NCBI RefSeq assembly: GCF_008275125.1
Contig: NZ_CP043473.1
Location: 1,240,001 to 1,304,000, forward strand
Length of the DNA: 64,000 bases
Direction: 5' to 3'
Source of the DNA: Chromobacterium paludis
GTDB taxonomy: Bacteria; Pseudomonadota; Gammaproteobacteria; Burkholderiales; Chromobacteriaceae
How positions within the stretch are numbered: position 1 is the first letter of the stretch; each line of letters starts with the position of its first letter. A program made the position numbers and the translations under genes. Under the pieces are notes generated by a model. That model saw only the letters and a list, made by a program, of their open reading frames with translations. It was not told the origin of the DNA and did no database searches. This document shows positions 10,401-19,517 of the stretch, one piece after another.

Positions 10401-11230
10401 AACGCTGGCGGCTGGACATCGGCCACAGCCCGATAGGCTTTCCTGTGTCCAATCTGCTGGGCGGCGCGCGCTATTCCGGCAGCCTGTCCACGCTGAACTA
10501 TAAGCTGGAGCTGTCGCGCCGGCCCTTGACCAGCTCTTTGTTGACCTATGCCGGCGTGCGCGATCCGTTTACCGGCCAGACCTGGGGCGGCGTGGTGGCG
10601 GACAGCATCGGCGGCAGCCTGGGCTATGACCAGGGCGGGCGTTTCGGCGTCTGGTCCAACTTCGCCTATCAGCAGCTGACGGGGAAGAATGTGGAAAGCA
10701 ACAGCAACCTGACGGCGATGGCTGGCATTTACTGGCGGCTGCTGGACGAGCCGGCGCGCTCGGTCACGCTGGGCCTCAATTCCATCAACTTCTGGTACCG
10801 CAAGAACCTGGGCGGCTTCACCTTCGGCCAGGGCGGCTACTATAGCCCGCAGCGGTATGACTCCCTGTCGCTGCCGCTGCGTTACGCCGCGCGCAATGAG
10901 CGCTGGAGTTACTTCGTGCGCGGCTCGGTGTCGGTGTCCAGCGCGCGCGAGGACGCGGCGCCGTTCTACCCCACGCGTCCGGATTTGCAGGCGGCGGCCG
11001 GCAACCCGTTTTTCTCGGCCAGCTCCGGGCCGGGCTCGGGCTATGAGCTGAGCGGCGCCTTCGAGTACCAGGCCAGTCCCACGCTGGCTTTCGGCGGCAT
11101 GCTGGATGTGCAGCATTCCCAGTTCTTCCAGCCCAGCCGGCTGGTCCTTTATCTGCGCTATCAGCCGGATGGCGCATCGCAGCCGCTGCCTTTCCCGGTG
11201 GAGCCGCTGCAGCCGTATTCGGGGTTCTGA
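7376..11230 (+). CDS. bcsC: Cellulose export outer-membrane protein BcsC (TPR + barrel)
   Basis: BcsC spans the periplasm with a tetratricopeptide solenoid and exports cellulose through a C-terminal beta-barrel. The 1284-residue product has a signal peptide (residues 1-20, ending CAAA), a long Ala/Leu-rich TPR region to about residue 860, a Pro/Ala linker near 862-885, and a BcsC C-terminal domain of about 340 residues ending in Phe, as outer-membrane barrels usually do. The start at 7376 lies inside bcsZ in another frame. Length and architecture match the family. It is the last core gene of the + strand cluster; a small TPR gene follows two bases later. Confidence 0.95.
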   Translation: MSRIAHGLALSLLAMPACAAAVDPGQELLQQARHWQEMGRPQEAQQALERFYRLSAGPSPQHAEALTLQALGQLQLKQDKQAAQTLAKLRALYPGHPGIARVEQMQRVLGADRGKLLRAHELFAIGKVEEAYAAFNEVYQGRPPDGPLALEYWQVAARLPGSWERARAELQAIVARGQSNHAARLALSNIYLLHPPVPRAVLDELKTLSGFDDSRGDALAQWRRALLQADQGWSQADYQAYLERAPDDATVRAKMDEVQANRQRQQTLLADPGYRALLAAGRELDANRLDLAERDLKLAAARYRQLPEYWQSLGRLREKQGRYGEAVASYRSGQTLGGDGWGPRIAGAQLAADLARIGEAMKQQDWSGARRLLDAARQAHPEDADVLLAQADWEAAQGHAAAARDGYWLVLRRRPDSGAALAGLMGGYLDQGRFDEAGQLLAAIPAAQRAKLGESYVTAQAQLARARGDAWLDKGQAGPALPYLRQAVALQPQNVWNRYALASALLALGKGEEGSALLNELAAPPQADPANLYAYALFESKRDANRAALGALERVPPAARTPGMAALQRRVWLNQTVALAVAEVAQGRPDPARQRLLAAESAMGDDVARLGELAAAWQRLGETARARRLLQSLYLRQPTLDSQLAYADLLLGQGELAAAQPLLDAAMHERERMRAEQRQTLDGLRADLAVAQAEQARAAGRQDEADAILRRAAALAPDSASLQRGLLAIDLRQKNWPAAISRAGKLLDARPNDEETRLSLLDAEIGAGRLADARAVADSLLQPAADKRDPDFTLRVLDRVRAMGETARADRELDRLLASGAATPGVYLQLAERARAAHRPDEALKLYRQGLALSVPQPAAADVPAAKAMPAAPPTGPLQPLPAEDARQESLHRGYAELRDERSVKVWQGADLLYRRPGDGTPGTSQMSMWQAPLWVEMPAGGEGRYFLRADAVSMNAGTLDLDAGNNYTLNRFGSVAACAANSTPQACAAVYGNQSARGAALGLGYESERWRLDIGHSPIGFPVSNLLGGARYSGSLSTLNYKLELSRRPLTSSLLTYAGVRDPFTGQTWGGVVADSIGGSLGYDQGGRFGVWSNFAYQQLTGKNVESNSNLTAMAGIYWRLLDEPARSVTLGLNSINFWYRKNLGGFTFGQGGYYSPQRYDSLSLPLRYAARNERWSYFVRGSVSVSSAREDAAPFYPTRPDLQAAAGNPFFSASSGPGSGYELSGAFEYQASPTLAFGGMLDVQHSQFFQPSRLVLYLRYQPDGASQPLPFPVEPLQPYSGF

Positions 11231-11232
11231 GC

Positions 11233-11646
11233 ATGATGGCGAAGCGCGCGGCGTGCTTGTTTGCTTGGCTGGCCTTGGCGTCGCCGCTGCTGGCCGCGCC
11301 GGATGCGGAACTGGCGGCGGCGCGCGCCGCCTACTGGCAGCACCCTTATCAGCCGCAGGCGATCAACCGGCTGGCCCTGCTGCTGGCCAGCCGCGGCGAC
11401 GCGTCCACGGCGGCGCTGTTGCTGGAGCGGGCGCTGCGCATTGCGCCTGGGCGGGAGGATATTCGCGACAACCTGGCGCGTTTGCGCGCGGGGCAGCGCC
11501 GCGTCGCCTCGGCGCCGACATACGCGGCCGAGCCGCCAGCGGTTTCAAAGGCGGCGCCGACCGCAGCCTCCGCGCCGTTGGCGGAGGAGGGCAAGCCGCT
11601 GCCGCCGCCCTGGCCCCTGCCGTCCGAGCCGCCTGCCGTCTGGTAG
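11233..11646 (+). CDS. Small secreted TPR-like protein at the end of the bcs operon
   Basis: This 137-residue product has a signal peptide (about residues 1-21, ending LLAAP), one or two TPR-like helical repeats (about 30-85, with NRLALLLASRGD and ALRIAPGREDIRDNLARL), and a Pro/Ala-rich tail. The start is 11233 or the adjacent ATG at 11236. It sits two bases after bcsC and two bases before the end of the oppositely oriented bcsG, so it is most likely co-transcribed with bcsQABZC. I do not recognise it as a named Bcs subunit. A periplasmic accessory or adaptor for the export machine is plausible from context only. Confidence 0.7.
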   Translation: MMAKRAACLFAWLALASPLLAAPDAELAAARAAYWQHPYQPQAINRLALLLASRGDASTAALLLERALRIAPGREDIRDNLARLRAGQRRVASAPTYAAEPPAVSKAAPTAASAPLAEEGKPLPPPWPLPSEPPAVW

Positions 11647-11648
11647 TG

Positions 11649-13232
11649 TCAGGGCTGGTAATCGCTCCAGGAGCCGTCGCTTTGCCGCAGCAGGTAGCGC
11701 GAGCCGATTTGCATCATCACATAGCCGGAGCTTTCCGCCACATAGGGCGTGGTGGGCAGGTCGCGCGCATACGCTTCCGGCTGGTAGTCCGCGCCAAACG
11801 GGCTCTTCTGCAGCATGCGTGACAGGATGGTGGTGATGGCGAAATAGCTTACCTGCTGGTTTATGCGCATCTGCTGCGGATGGCCCTCGCCGCCTATGAC
11901 CTTGATGGCGGCCGGCAGGATGGTGATGCGCGGGGTGGGGATTTCGCGCAGGCCGCTGAATTGTTGCTTATCGCCGCGCAGCGCCGCGCCATGCTCCGGG
12001 ATCATCAGCAGGATCAGCTTGCGGTGGTTTTGCTCCAGTTGGTCGATGAAACGGTTCAGGTCGTCGAACAGCCGGGTTGCGCGGTAGCGATAGCTGTCGT
12101 CGGTGGACAGGCCGGGCTTGTTTGGGATGCGGTTGCCGTCGTGCAGGCTGATGGTGTTGTAGAAGGTGGCGACATGCGGGCTGCTGTCCTGCTGGCGCAG
12201 CTGCAGCCAGCGGGCCAAGGTGGCGTAGTCGTTGTAGATGGGACTGCTGTCGAAGGCGCGCAGGCCGACCGGCAGGCCCTGCTGGTCGATCAAGGGCTGG
12301 TTTAGGTGGCCGTAGCTTTGGATTTGCTTGAGAAAGCCGTCGAAGCTGCCGTCATGATTGAAGGTGGCCTCGATTTTGAAGCCGAGTTGGGCCAGGTTGG
12401 AAAACAGGTAGCAGTTATCCGGCGCCGGGTCGTATAGCGCGGCGTGGGAAGGCTGGCCGCAACTGGCGCGCAGCACGCGCAGCGCGGCCGGGCCGCTGTA
12501 GGTGGCGGCGCTGTTGAAGCGGGTGAACAGCATGTCGAAGCGCGCGAGCAGCGGGTGATGGTCCAGGCCAGCGGCTTGCAGGTCATCCCAAGACAGCGAG
12601 CAGATGTGCAGCAGCAGCACGTCGAAGCCGGGGCCGGCCGGTAGCGGCTGGAACTGCACCCGGCGCTGTTTCTCGCTGCGGTAGAAGGCTGCCAGCCGCT
12701 CGTCCGGCGTTTGCGCCGCCGCCTGAGCGCCGCCGGCCGTGGCCACGGCGGCCACGGGCATGACGGGCGCTCGTTCCTGCCACAGCTGCCTGCCGCCCAG
12801 CCCCAACAGGGTCAGCGTCACCAGCGTGCCCAGGCGCAGATGCCGCGACAGCAGCAGGTAGCCGCACACCAGGATCACGATGCCGGTCATCAGCGATGGC
12901 GTCAGCACCCGGCCCGCCAGCTCCAGCCAGTAACTGAGGCTGAAGCCGCGCAAGGAGGCCAGCTGCGGCAGCAACTGGGCCGGCGGCGGCAGCCAGCTGT
13001 CTTGATAAAGCAGCGCAAGGGCGGCGGGCCAGGCCAGCAGCGCGCGCGCGAACCGGGGCCAGCCGCGCGGCGCCGGCAGCAATAGCAGCAGGGCGAAAGC
13101 CAGGTTGGGCAGGGGATGCAGGTTCAGGCTGCCCAGCCAAGCCAGGGCGAACTTGGCCATGAAATAGAAGCTCCAGCCACCCATGCCGGCGGGCGCCGGC
13201 TCACGAGCCGGCGCGGCGGTTTCGCTGCTCAT
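11649..13232 (-). CDS. bcsG: Cellulose phosphoethanolamine transferase BcsG
   Basis: BcsG transfers phosphoethanolamine from membrane lipid to cellulose on the periplasmic side. The 527-residue protein has about five N-terminal membrane helices (22-160) and a periplasmic alkaline-phosphatase-superfamily domain. Cys211 (in ICSLSW) and Ser246 (in TYSGPA) are 35 residues apart, the same spacing I recall for the zinc ligand Cys243 and nucleophile Ser278 of E. coli BcsG. The EH pair in IPEHGAAL fits further metal ligands. Its presence predicts a chemically modified cellulose. The gene overlaps bcsF by four bases and is the last gene of the minus-strand bcsEFG operon. Confidence 0.95.
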   Translation of the reverse strand: MSSETAAPAREPAPAGMGGWSFYFMAKFALAWLGSLNLHPLPNLAFALLLLLPAPRGWPRFARALLAWPAALALLYQDSWLPPPAQLLPQLASLRGFSLSYWLELAGRVLTPSLMTGIVILVCGYLLLSRHLRLGTLVTLTLLGLGGRQLWQERAPVMPVAAVATAGGAQAAAQTPDERLAAFYRSEKQRRVQFQPLPAGPGFDVLLLHICSLSWDDLQAAGLDHHPLLARFDMLFTRFNSAATYSGPAALRVLRASCGQPSHAALYDPAPDNCYLFSNLAQLGFKIEATFNHDGSFDGFLKQIQSYGHLNQPLIDQQGLPVGLRAFDSSPIYNDYATLARWLQLRQQDSSPHVATFYNTISLHDGNRIPNKPGLSTDDSYRYRATRLFDDLNRFIDQLEQNHRKLILLMIPEHGAALRGDKQQFSGLREIPTPRITILPAAIKVIGGEGHPQQMRINQQVSYFAITTILSRMLQKSPFGADYQPEAYARDLPTTPYVAESSGYVMMQIGSRYLLRQSDGSWSDYQP

Positions 13233-13426
13233 GACGGATCACCCTGCCGCGGAGGGGCGCGGTCCGCCGGGTGGTAGGGATGGGGCTGGAAGTAGCGCAG
13301 CTGGCGTTGCCGCATGCGAACAATCCAGGGCAGCAGCAGGGCGCGCAGCAGATAGCCGATGACGATGGCCATCACGGCCGTCAGCAGTATCAGAAATTGG
13401 GATTCGCTGAGCAGGATGTTCAGCAT
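13229..13426 (-). CDS. bcsF: Small membrane protein BcsF
   Basis: BcsF is a short single-helix inner-membrane protein that recruits BcsE to the synthase and works with BcsG in cellulose modification. This 65-residue product has a hydrophobic helix at about residues 11-33, then a basic cytoplasmic part (RMRQRQLRYF) and a Pro-rich tail, as expected for the family. It lies between bcsE (9 bases upstream) and bcsG (4-base overlap), which supports the identification despite its small size. Confidence 0.9.
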   Translation of the reverse strand: MLNILLSESQFLILLTAVMAIVIGYLLRALLLPWIVRMRQRQLRYFQPHPYHPADRAPPRQGDPS

Positions 13427-13435
13427 GTTTGTCTC

Positions 13436-15028
13436 CTAGACGGCGCGCCTGGCCAGGGACGCTTTTTGCAGCGTCACGCGCTCCGGCCCGCGCGGCTTGG
13501 CTGACACGGGGGCGGCGGCCGGCTCCCGTTCGGTTTCGGCCTGCGCCGGTTCGGCCTCCAGCCGCGCCAGGGCCTGCAGGATGCTGTCGCTGTCCGGGCA
13601 ATGGGTCTCGTTCTCCACGATGTCCTCCACCGGCAGGCGGAACAGATTGCTCAGCGCGGTCGGCACGTCGGTTTCATTGCAGGCGAACAGGAACAGGTAG
13701 GCGCGCGCGCGATCCGCCGTGCAGAGATCGCCCGCGCGCTGGAAGCGGCTTTGCGCCAGCAGCTCGCGCGGGGTAATGCCAGAGGAAGGCTGCAGTATCA
13801 CCAGCATGTTGCGGATGCTGAGCGCGCTGCTGCGCTGCACGGTCTTGCGCACGGTGTCGCTGAACGCGGCCGGCTCCATCCATCCCCGGTCCTGCGCGGG
13901 CTGGCTGGCGTCCTGCAGCTGTTGCTGTTCCATCTTGACATAGGGTTGATAAACGGCAGGCTGCAGCGCGTTGATCAGATTGACCGTGCTGGCGAAATGC
14001 AGCTCCGCCGGCAGCACGGTGTTGGCGCCCAGGCGCAGCAATAATTGCTCCTCGTTCTGGCGCAGCCGGCGGCCGCCCACCTCGCGCACCACGATTTTCA
14101 GCCGCCGCCCGCACTGCTTGCGCAGCTGGGCAATGGCCTCGGTCAGCGTTTCCCGTTGCTGGCTGGCGGTATCCAGCAGCACGCTGGCGGCCACCGCGCC
14201 CTTGGCCGCCACCAGCAGCTCCTCCAGGTTTTCGTAGATCTGCCAGAGCGGGGAGGGCGGCTCGTTGCCGGTCAGGCTGGTGCGCGTGGCGTAGACCTGG
14301 AGGGTGTCGTGGGCCGGGCGGGCGGCCAGCTCCTCCTCCTCCTTCAGCAGGCACATGGCGCCGTCGTCGTCGCGGGTCAGCACGTGCGCCTGGGCCAGGC
14401 TGACGGTTTCGGCGCCCAGCCAGTGGCTGATCTGCCAGCTGAAGGTTTCCACGCCCACCGCCTGGCCCAGCGCCAGGCCGGCGCAGCGGTGCGCGGCCTG
14501 CTCCAGCTGGGAGATGGCGGCCAGGTCCATATAGCCCAGGTTCATGATCAACAGAACGCAGTGATCGCGCGCGCGCGCCCAGCGCATGGCGGCCTTCAGT
14601 TCCCGCTTCAAGGCCTTGGGCTGGTGCAGCCTCAGATAATCCTCGGCGTGCGCGATGACCAGCAGCTGCGGGCCGCCGGCGTCGGGTTGGCGATCCCGGC
14701 CATGGCTCAGGTCGTCCAGGTAATCGGTCAGCTGGGCCCTGGCCAGCCAGCGCTTGCGCGGCGCCAGCAGCACCAGGTGGCCGGTGTTGAGGCGGCGGTC
14801 CAGCCAGACGGTGTTCTGGCGGGAGCCGGGCGAGAGCCGAGCGCTGCAGGTCATGGGCAGCGCGGCGGAGGCGGGCAGATTGGCGAATAACAGCGATTGC
14901 GTCAGCGACTCGCTGCCGCTTGCCACCAGATACACGCCGCCGCGCATCAGCGAGGTGGCCGCCAGCGGCAGTTCATGAATGCCAAGACTGGTGTAGGAAT
15001 CCATCGCAGCCTCTGTGGGGAGCTTCAT
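13436..15028 (-). CDS. bcsE: c-di-GMP-binding cellulose regulator BcsE
   Basis: BcsE is a cytoplasmic c-di-GMP sensor that raises cellulose output and binds BcsF and the synthase. The 530-residue product has an RxGD-type site, RAGD at residues 431-434, in its C-terminal GGDEF-I-site-like (GIL) domain; E. coli BcsE has the equivalent motif at about 415. The N-terminal part resembles the degenerate receiver/NTPase-like domains of BcsE. Starts are possible at 15028 or at Met9 (15004). It is the first gene of the minus-strand operon bcsE-F-G. With the BcsA PilZ domain, this gives two independent c-di-GMP inputs in the locus. Confidence 0.92.
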   Translation of the reverse strand: MKLPTEAAMDSYTSLGIHELPLAATSLMRGGVYLVASGSESLTQSLLFANLPASAALPMTCSARLSPGSRQNTVWLDRRLNTGHLVLLAPRKRWLARAQLTDYLDDLSHGRDRQPDAGGPQLLVIAHAEDYLRLHQPKALKRELKAAMRWARARDHCVLLIMNLGYMDLAAISQLEQAAHRCAGLALGQAVGVETFSWQISHWLGAETVSLAQAHVLTRDDDGAMCLLKEEEELAARPAHDTLQVYATRTSLTGNEPPSPLWQIYENLEELLVAAKGAVAASVLLDTASQQRETLTEAIAQLRKQCGRRLKIVVREVGGRRLRQNEEQLLLRLGANTVLPAELHFASTVNLINALQPAVYQPYVKMEQQQLQDASQPAQDRGWMEPAAFSDTVRKTVQRSSALSIRNMLVILQPSSGITPRELLAQSRFQRAGDLCTADRARAYLFLFACNETDVPTALSNLFRLPVEDIVENETHCPDSDSILQALARLEAEPAQAETEREPAAAPVSAKPRGPERVTLQKASLARRAV

Positions 15029-15124
15029 CCAATACTAGCAGCCGCGCGCGGGGCGCGCGGACTCAATGTCCGGCGGGCTGCCGGCCTGTTGCCCTCCGCC
15101 AAGGCCCGGCATGGAATTTCCTGC

Positions 15125-15154
15125 TTCAGGCCCGCCGCTGAATCCGGTTATAAT
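15125..15154 (+). promoter_or_regulatory. Likely promoter of valS
   Basis: A perfect TATAAT at 15149-15154 lies 40 bases before the valS ATG. The best -35 candidate is TTCAGG (15125-15130, 18-base spacer), which is weak. The region also separates valS from the divergent bcsE. Confidence 0.45.
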
Positions 15155-15193
15155 CGAACCATTTTTCCATCCAGAAAACCAAGATTCAGCACC

Positions 15194-18013
15194 ATGGAAC
15201 AACTTGCCAAGAGCTATGAACCGGGCGACCTCGAGCGCCGCTGGTATCAACACTGGGAACAGGCCGGCTATTTCAAGCCGAGCATGGACACCTCCAAGCC
15301 GTCCTTCGCCATCCAGCTGCCGCCGCCCAATGTGACTGGCACGCTGCATATGGGCCATGCCTTCAACCAGACCATCATGGACGGCCTGACCCGCTTCTAC
15401 CGGATGAAGGGCCACAACACCGTCTGGATTCCGGGCACCGACCACGCCGGCATCGCCACCCAGATCGTGGTGGAACGCCAGCTGGCCGACCAGGGCCTGA
15501 ACCGCCACGACATGGGCCGCGAAGCGTTCACCAGCAAGATCTGGGAATGGAAGGAAAAATCCGGCGGCACCATCACCAGCCAGATGCGCCGCGTCGGCTG
15601 CTCCGTGGATTGGGACCGCGAATACTTCACCATGGACGACGTCCGCGCCGAGGTGGTGACGGAAGTCTTCGTCCGTCTGTACGAGCAAGGCCTGATCTAC
15701 CGCGGCAAGCGCCTGTCCAACTGGGATGCCAAGCTGGGCACCGCCATCTCCGACCTCGAAGTGGTATCCGAGGAAGAAGACGGCCATATGTGGCACATCA
15801 AATACCCGGTGGTCGGTAGCGACGAGTACGTCACCGTCGCCACCACCCGTCCGGAAACCCTGCTGGGCGACGTGGCCGTGGCCATCGCCCCGGATGACGA
15901 GCGCTACCTGCACCTGCTGGGCAAGCAGCTTGAGCTGCCGCTCACCGGTCGCACCATCCCGGTGATCGCCGACGAGTACGTGGATAAAGAGTTTGGCACG
16001 GGCTTCGTCAAGATCACTCCGGCGCACGACTTCAACGACTACGAAGTGGGCAAGCGCCACCACACCCAGCTGATCAACGTGATGAGCCTGGAAGCCAAGA
16101 TTCTGGCCAAGGCGCAAATCTTCGGCTTCGACGGCGCCGCCCAAGGCACCATCGAGCTGCCGGCCGCCTACGCCGGCCTCACCGCCTCTGACGCGCGCAA
16201 GGCCATGCTGGCCGATCTGCAAGCCCAGGGCCTGCTGCTGGAAACCAAGCCGCACAAGCTGATGGTGCCGCGCGGCGACCGCACCGGCACCGTGATCGAG
16301 CCGCTGCTGACCGACCAATGGTTCGTGGCCATGAACAAGGTGGCCGAAGGCGACGCCACCGGCCAATCCATCGCCGCCAAGGCGATCGAGGCCGTGGAAT
16401 CCGGCGAAGTGCGCTTCGTGCCGGAAAACTGGGTCAACACCTACAACCAGTGGATGAAGAACATCCAGGATTGGTGCATCTCCCGCCAGCTGTGGTGGGG
16501 CCATCAAATCCCGGCCTGGTACGACGAAGACGGCAACATCTACGTCGGCCGCACCGAGGAAGAGGCCCAGGCCAAGGCCGGCGGCAAGACCCTGCGCCGC
16601 GAGCAGGACGTGCTGGACACCTGGTTCAGCTCCGCCCTGGTGCCGTTCTCCACCCTGGGCTGGCCGGAAGAAACGCCTGAGCTGAAAGCCTTCCTGACCT
16701 CCAACGTGCTGGTGACCGGCTACGAAATCATCTTCTTCTGGGTAGCCCGGATGATCATGATGACCAAGCACTTCACCGGCAAGGTGCCGTTCAAGGATGT
16801 CTACATCCACGGCATGGTGCGCGATCACGAAGGCAAGAAGATGTCCAAGTCCGAGGGCAACGTGATCGACCCGGTGGACCTGATCGACGGCATCGCGCTG
16901 GAGCCGCTGGTGGAAAAACGCACCACCGGCCTGCGCCGCCCGGAAAAGGCCCCGGCCATCGCCAAGGCCACCGAGAAGCTGTTCCCGGAAGGCATCCCGG
17001 CTTACGGCACGGATGCGCTGCGCTTCACCATGGCCAGCTACGCCACCCTGGGCCGCAGTGTCAACTTCGACTTCAAGCGCGCCGAAGGCTACCGCAACTT
17101 CTGCAACAAGCTGTGGAACGCCACCCGCTTCGTGATGATGAATGTGGACGGCAAGGACTGCGGCCAGGATGAAAGCCTGCCGCTGGAATACAGCTTCGTC
17201 GACCAATGGATCATCGGCCGCCTGCAACAAGCCGAGATCGACGTCACCAACGCGCTGGAAACCTACCGCTTCGACATCGCCGCCCAGGTGATCTACGAAT
17301 TCATCTGGAACGAGTACTGCGACTGGTACGTGGAACTGGCCAAGGTGCAGATCCAGGGCGGCAACGAAGCCCAGCAGCGCGCCACCCGCCGCACTCTGGT
17401 GCGCGTGCTGGAAGTGGCGCTGCGCCTGAACCACCCGCTGATGCCTTTCATCACCGAAGAGCTGTGGCAGACCGTGGCCCCGCTGGCCAATGCCAAGAAG
17501 GCGGACTCGCTGATGCTGGCCCCGTGGCCGGTGGCGGACGAATCCAAGATCAGCGCGGCAGCCAACGCCCGCATGGAAGCGTTCAAGGAGATGGTCAACG
17601 CGGTGCGCAATCTGCGCGGCGAAATGGGCATCGGCCCGGCCGTCAAGGCCCCGCTGTTCATCGAAACCGCAGACGCCTCCATCGCGGACTTCGTGCCTTA
17701 CCTGAAGCTGCTGGCCCGTCTGACCGAAGGCACGCTGGTGGCCAAGCTGCCGGAAGACGACGCGCCGGTGGCGATGTCCGGCGAAGCGCGCCTGATGCTG
17801 AAGGTGGAAGTGGACAAGGCCGCGGAAACCGCGCGCCTGACCAAGGAGCAGGGCAAGGTGGAAGCCGAGCTGGCCAAGCTGACGGCCAAGCTGGAGAAGC
17901 CGGGCTACGTCGACAAGGCGCCAGCGCATTTGGTTGAGCGCGATAAGGCCCAGTTGGCTGAGTTGAATGACAAGTTGGAGAAGATTAGGGCGCAGTTGCT
18001 TAAGCTGGCCTGA
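15194..18013 (+). CDS. valS: Valyl-tRNA synthetase
   Basis: This cytosolic class I aminoacyl-tRNA synthetase charges tRNA-Val and edits misactivated threonine. The 939-residue product carries the HIGH-type signature HMGH at 52-55 and KMSKS at 549-553, an inserted CP1 editing domain between them, an anticodon-binding domain, and the C-terminal coiled coil typical of ValRS (about 870-939, rich in Lys, Glu and Leu). The frame is open 99 codons further upstream, but the ATG at 15194 gives the canonical N-terminus [10 protein letters not shown]. This is an essential single-copy core gene, followed by a clear terminator. Confidence 0.98.
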   Translation: MEQLAKSYEPGDLERRWYQHWEQAGYFKPSMDTSKPSFAIQLPPPNVTGTLHMGHAFNQTIMDGLTRFYRMKGHNTVWIPGTDHAGIATQIVVERQLADQGLNRHDMGREAFTSKIWEWKEKSGGTITSQMRRVGCSVDWDREYFTMDDVRAEVVTEVFVRLYEQGLIYRGKRLSNWDAKLGTAISDLEVVSEEEDGHMWHIKYPVVGSDEYVTVATTRPETLLGDVAVAIAPDDERYLHLLGKQLELPLTGRTIPVIADEYVDKEFGTGFVKITPAHDFNDYEVGKRHHTQLINVMSLEAKILAKAQIFGFDGAAQGTIELPAAYAGLTASDARKAMLADLQAQGLLLETKPHKLMVPRGDRTGTVIEPLLTDQWFVAMNKVAEGDATGQSIAAKAIEAVESGEVRFVPENWVNTYNQWMKNIQDWCISRQLWWGHQIPAWYDEDGNIYVGRTEEEAQAKAGGKTLRREQDVLDTWFSSALVPFSTLGWPEETPELKAFLTSNVLVTGYEIIFFWVARMIMMTKHFTGKVPFKDVYIHGMVRDHEGKKMSKSEGNVIDPVDLIDGIALEPLVEKRTTGLRRPEKAPAIAKATEKLFPEGIPAYGTDALRFTMASYATLGRSVNFDFKRAEGYRNFCNKLWNATRFVMMNVDGKDCGQDESLPLEYSFVDQWIIGRLQQAEIDVTNALETYRFDIAAQVIYEFIWNEYCDWYVELAKVQIQGGNEAQQRATRRTLVRVLEVALRLNHPLMPFITEELWQTVAPLANAKKADSLMLAPWPVADESKISAAANARMEAFKEMVNAVRNLRGEMGIGPAVKAPLFIETADASIADFVPYLKLLARLTEGTLVAKLPEDDAPVAMSGEARLMLKVEVDKAAETARLTKEQGKVEAELAKLTAKLEKPGYVDKAPAHLVERDKAQLAELNDKLEKIRAQLLKLA

Positions 18014-18029
18014 TTCTTTTGCGCATCAA

Positions 18030-18062
18030 AAACCTCTGGGCGGCAGCCTGGAGGTTTTTTTT
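18030..18062 (+). terminator. Rho-independent terminator of valS
   Basis: An inverted repeat AACCTC...GAGGTT with an inner GGC/GCC pair is followed by eight T residues. It begins 17 bases after the valS stop. Confidence 0.85.
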
Positions 18063-18152
18063 GTGTTCCAAACAGAACAGGAACTGAAATCTCAAATGCT
18101 GTACTCGCTGAGCAACGTATAGGGTATGGAGTCAGGGCCTCCGCACTCGAAC

Positions 18153-18187
18153 TGAGGTTGGGCGCAGGTTTCGGATACCAAGCGTAG
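18153..18187 (+). repeat. Left terminal inverted repeat of the IS3 element
   Basis: It aligns with the reverse complement of 19390-19424 over about 35 bases with a few mismatches and one gap. Shared blocks include TTGGGCGC, GGAT, CCAA and CGTAG. Confidence 0.8.
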
Positions 18188-18215
18188 CCAGGTAAACTGG
18201 CAGACGGAGGTTCCG

Positions 18216-18512
18216 ATGTACAAGATTCCACGGCAGAGTTACACCGCCGAATTCAAACTAGAAGCCGTCCGGCAAGTTGAGTCTGAAGGCAAGCCTCAGG
18301 CCCAGGTTGCCCGTGAACTGGGCATTGCCGAGCAGACGCTCGCCAACTGGCGCAAAGCCCACCAGGCCGGCAAGTTGACCGGCGGCACGGGCAAGCCGAT
18401 CACACCCGAACAGATGGAGCTGTCTCGTCTGCGTGCCGAAAACGCTCGTCTCAGGATGGAGCTCGAAATCCTGGAAAAAGCGACGGCGTACTTCGCGAAG
18501 AAGTCGCAGTGA
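18216..18512 (+). CDS. IS3-family transposase OrfA (helix-turn-helix)
   Basis: This 98-residue product has an N-terminal helix-turn-helix (about residues 10-48; [17 protein letters not shown]) that binds the element ends, and a Leu-rich coiled coil (about 68-92; [18 protein letters not shown]) for multimerisation, the standard OrfA layout. Its stop overlaps the orfB start as GTGA. A run of A residues near 18473-18478 could support -1 frameshifting to an OrfAB fusion, although the codon phase is not the canonical A-AAA-AAG. The gene appears intact. Confidence 0.92.
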   Translation: MYKIPRQSYTAEFKLEAVRQVESEGKPQAQVARELGIAEQTLANWRKAHQAGKLTGGTGKPITPEQMELSRLRAENARLRMELEILEKATAYFAKKSQ

Positions 18513-19387
18513 AGTACGCCTGGATCGACAGGATGCGCGACGCCTACCCCTTGCAATCGCTGTGCCGCGTGCTGTCTGTCAGCACCAGTGGCTTTGCCGA
18601 CTGGAAAGGCTGTGGCGGCCCGACGCTGTGGCTGTCAGATGCCCAGCTTCTCGTGCTCATCCGCAGCGTTCACGCCGAGCTCAACGGCGCTTACGGTTCA
18701 CCCAGGATTTACCAGGAGCTGAAATCGCGCGGTTTCCCGGTTAGCAAGGCTCGCATCCGCCGGCTGATGACGCGGCACGGCATCCGCGCCAGGCACAAGC
18801 GGCGTTATAAAGCGACGACGAACAGCAAACATGCATTGCCAGTAGCCCCCAACCTGCTGAATCGGCAATTTGACGTGGCGGCGCCGGATCAAGTCTGGAC
18901 AACCGACATCACCTACATCCCGACCCGAGAGGGCTGGCTGTATCTGGCCGTCGTGATGGACCTGTACAGCCGTATGATTGTCGGCTGGGCGATGGATGGC
19001 CGGATGACGCGGGAACTGGTGATGGACGCGCTGCGAATGGCGCGCTTTCGGCGCAAACCCGCCCCTGGGCTTCTGCATCATTCGGATCGCGGCAGCCAGT
19101 ATTGCAGCCACGATTACCAGGCGCGGCTGACCGAATACGGGATGCGGGCGTCGATGAGTCGCAAAGGCAATTGCTGGGACAATGCGCCGATGGAAAGCTT
19201 CTTCAATAGTTTGAAAAATGAACGTGTCTTCCACGAAGACTACGCCACGCGGGCGGAAGCCAAGCAAGATCTCTTTGAATACATCGAGGTGTTTTACAAT
19301 CGCAAACGCCGCCATTCTTCCCTGGGTTACCGCACTCCGGAGCGGCAGTACGCAGCTTGGTTCGAGGACGCAGGAAAGGCAGCATAG
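18509..19387 (+). CDS. IS3-family transposase OrfB (DDE integrase core)
   Basis: This 292-residue product contains the retroviral-type integrase core of IS3 elements. The DDE residues are visible in TTDITY (first Asp), HSDRGSQY (second Asp) and APMESFF (Glu), followed by the family ending [15 protein letters not shown]. An HTH_21-type segment ([10 protein letters not shown]) lies near residues 60-70. It opens with GTG at 18509, overlapping the orfA stop; in this family it is usually made as an OrfAB fusion by -1 frameshifting. No internal stop is seen, so the element may still be active. Confidence 0.93.
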   Translation: MKYAWIDRMRDAYPLQSLCRVLSVSTSGFADWKGCGGPTLWLSDAQLLVLIRSVHAELNGAYGSPRIYQELKSRGFPVSKARIRRLMTRHGIRARHKRRYKATTNSKHALPVAPNLLNRQFDVAAPDQVWTTDITYIPTREGWLYLAVVMDLYSRMIVGWAMDGRMTRELVMDALRMARFRRKPAPGLLHHSDRGSQYCSHDYQARLTEYGMRASMSRKGNCWDNAPMESFFNSLKNERVFHEDYATRAEAKQDLFEYIEVFYNRKRRHSSLGYRTPERQYAAWFEDAGKAA

Positions 19388-19389
19388 GC

Positions 19390-19424
19390 GCTACGTTGGG
19401 ATCCGGAAATCGCGCCCAAGCTCA
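19390..19424 (-). repeat. Right terminal inverted repeat of the IS3 element
   Basis: This is the inverted partner of 18153-18187. Its outer end, GCTCA, directly abuts the truncated peroxiredoxin codon TAC, and the IS bases supply that fragment's stop codon. Confidence 0.8.
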
Positions 19425-19517
19425 GTAGATCACCAGCGGCTTGCGGCTGGCGGAGAGCGTGAAGTCGGCGCCGGCGGTGCCGGGCAGGGTGAAGTCGGGG
19501 CAGGGTGTGCCTGTCAT
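19422..19517 (-). pseudogene. bcp: Truncated Bcp-type peroxiredoxin (5' fragment)
   Basis: From an ATG at 19517, preceded by a good AGGAG site, the minus strand encodes 31 residues: MTGTPCPDFTLP, then ADFTLS, then KPLVIY. This is the N-terminus of a thioredoxin-dependent peroxiredoxin of the Bcp/PrxQ group, which reduces peroxides using a Cys a few residues further on. The frame runs into the IS3 end at 19424 and stops there with TGA, before the catalytic cysteine. The rest of the gene is not on the other side of the element, so the remainder was probably deleted. The start and family call are confident; the loss of function is clear from the sequence. Confidence 0.82.

Larger units (their letters stand above)
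18153..19424 (+). mobile_element. IS3-family insertion sequence (about 1.27 kb)
   Basis: The element has imperfect terminal inverted repeats of about 35 bases that begin 5'-TG and end CA-3'. The left end reads TGAGGTTGGGCGC and the reverse complement of the right end reads TGAGCTTGGGCGC. The internal orfA and orfB are in the -1 relation typical of the family. No 3-4 bp target duplication is visible: the left flank is CGAAC and the right flank GTAGA. This suggests a deletion or rearrangement next to the insertion. The right end has cut a peroxiredoxin gene. The two ends also share AC/GT just outside, so the true tips may be 18151 and 19426. Confidence 0.88.

Noticed and set aside
15035..17929. 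Long minus-strand open frame (964 codons) opposite valS
   Set aside because: The codon composition is Ala/Gly/His/Gln-rich and has no recognisable domain; it mirrors the high-GC third positions of valS.
18433..18744. Third frame inside the IS3 element
   Set aside because: It overlaps orfA and orfB and its translation is Arg-rich with no transposase motif.
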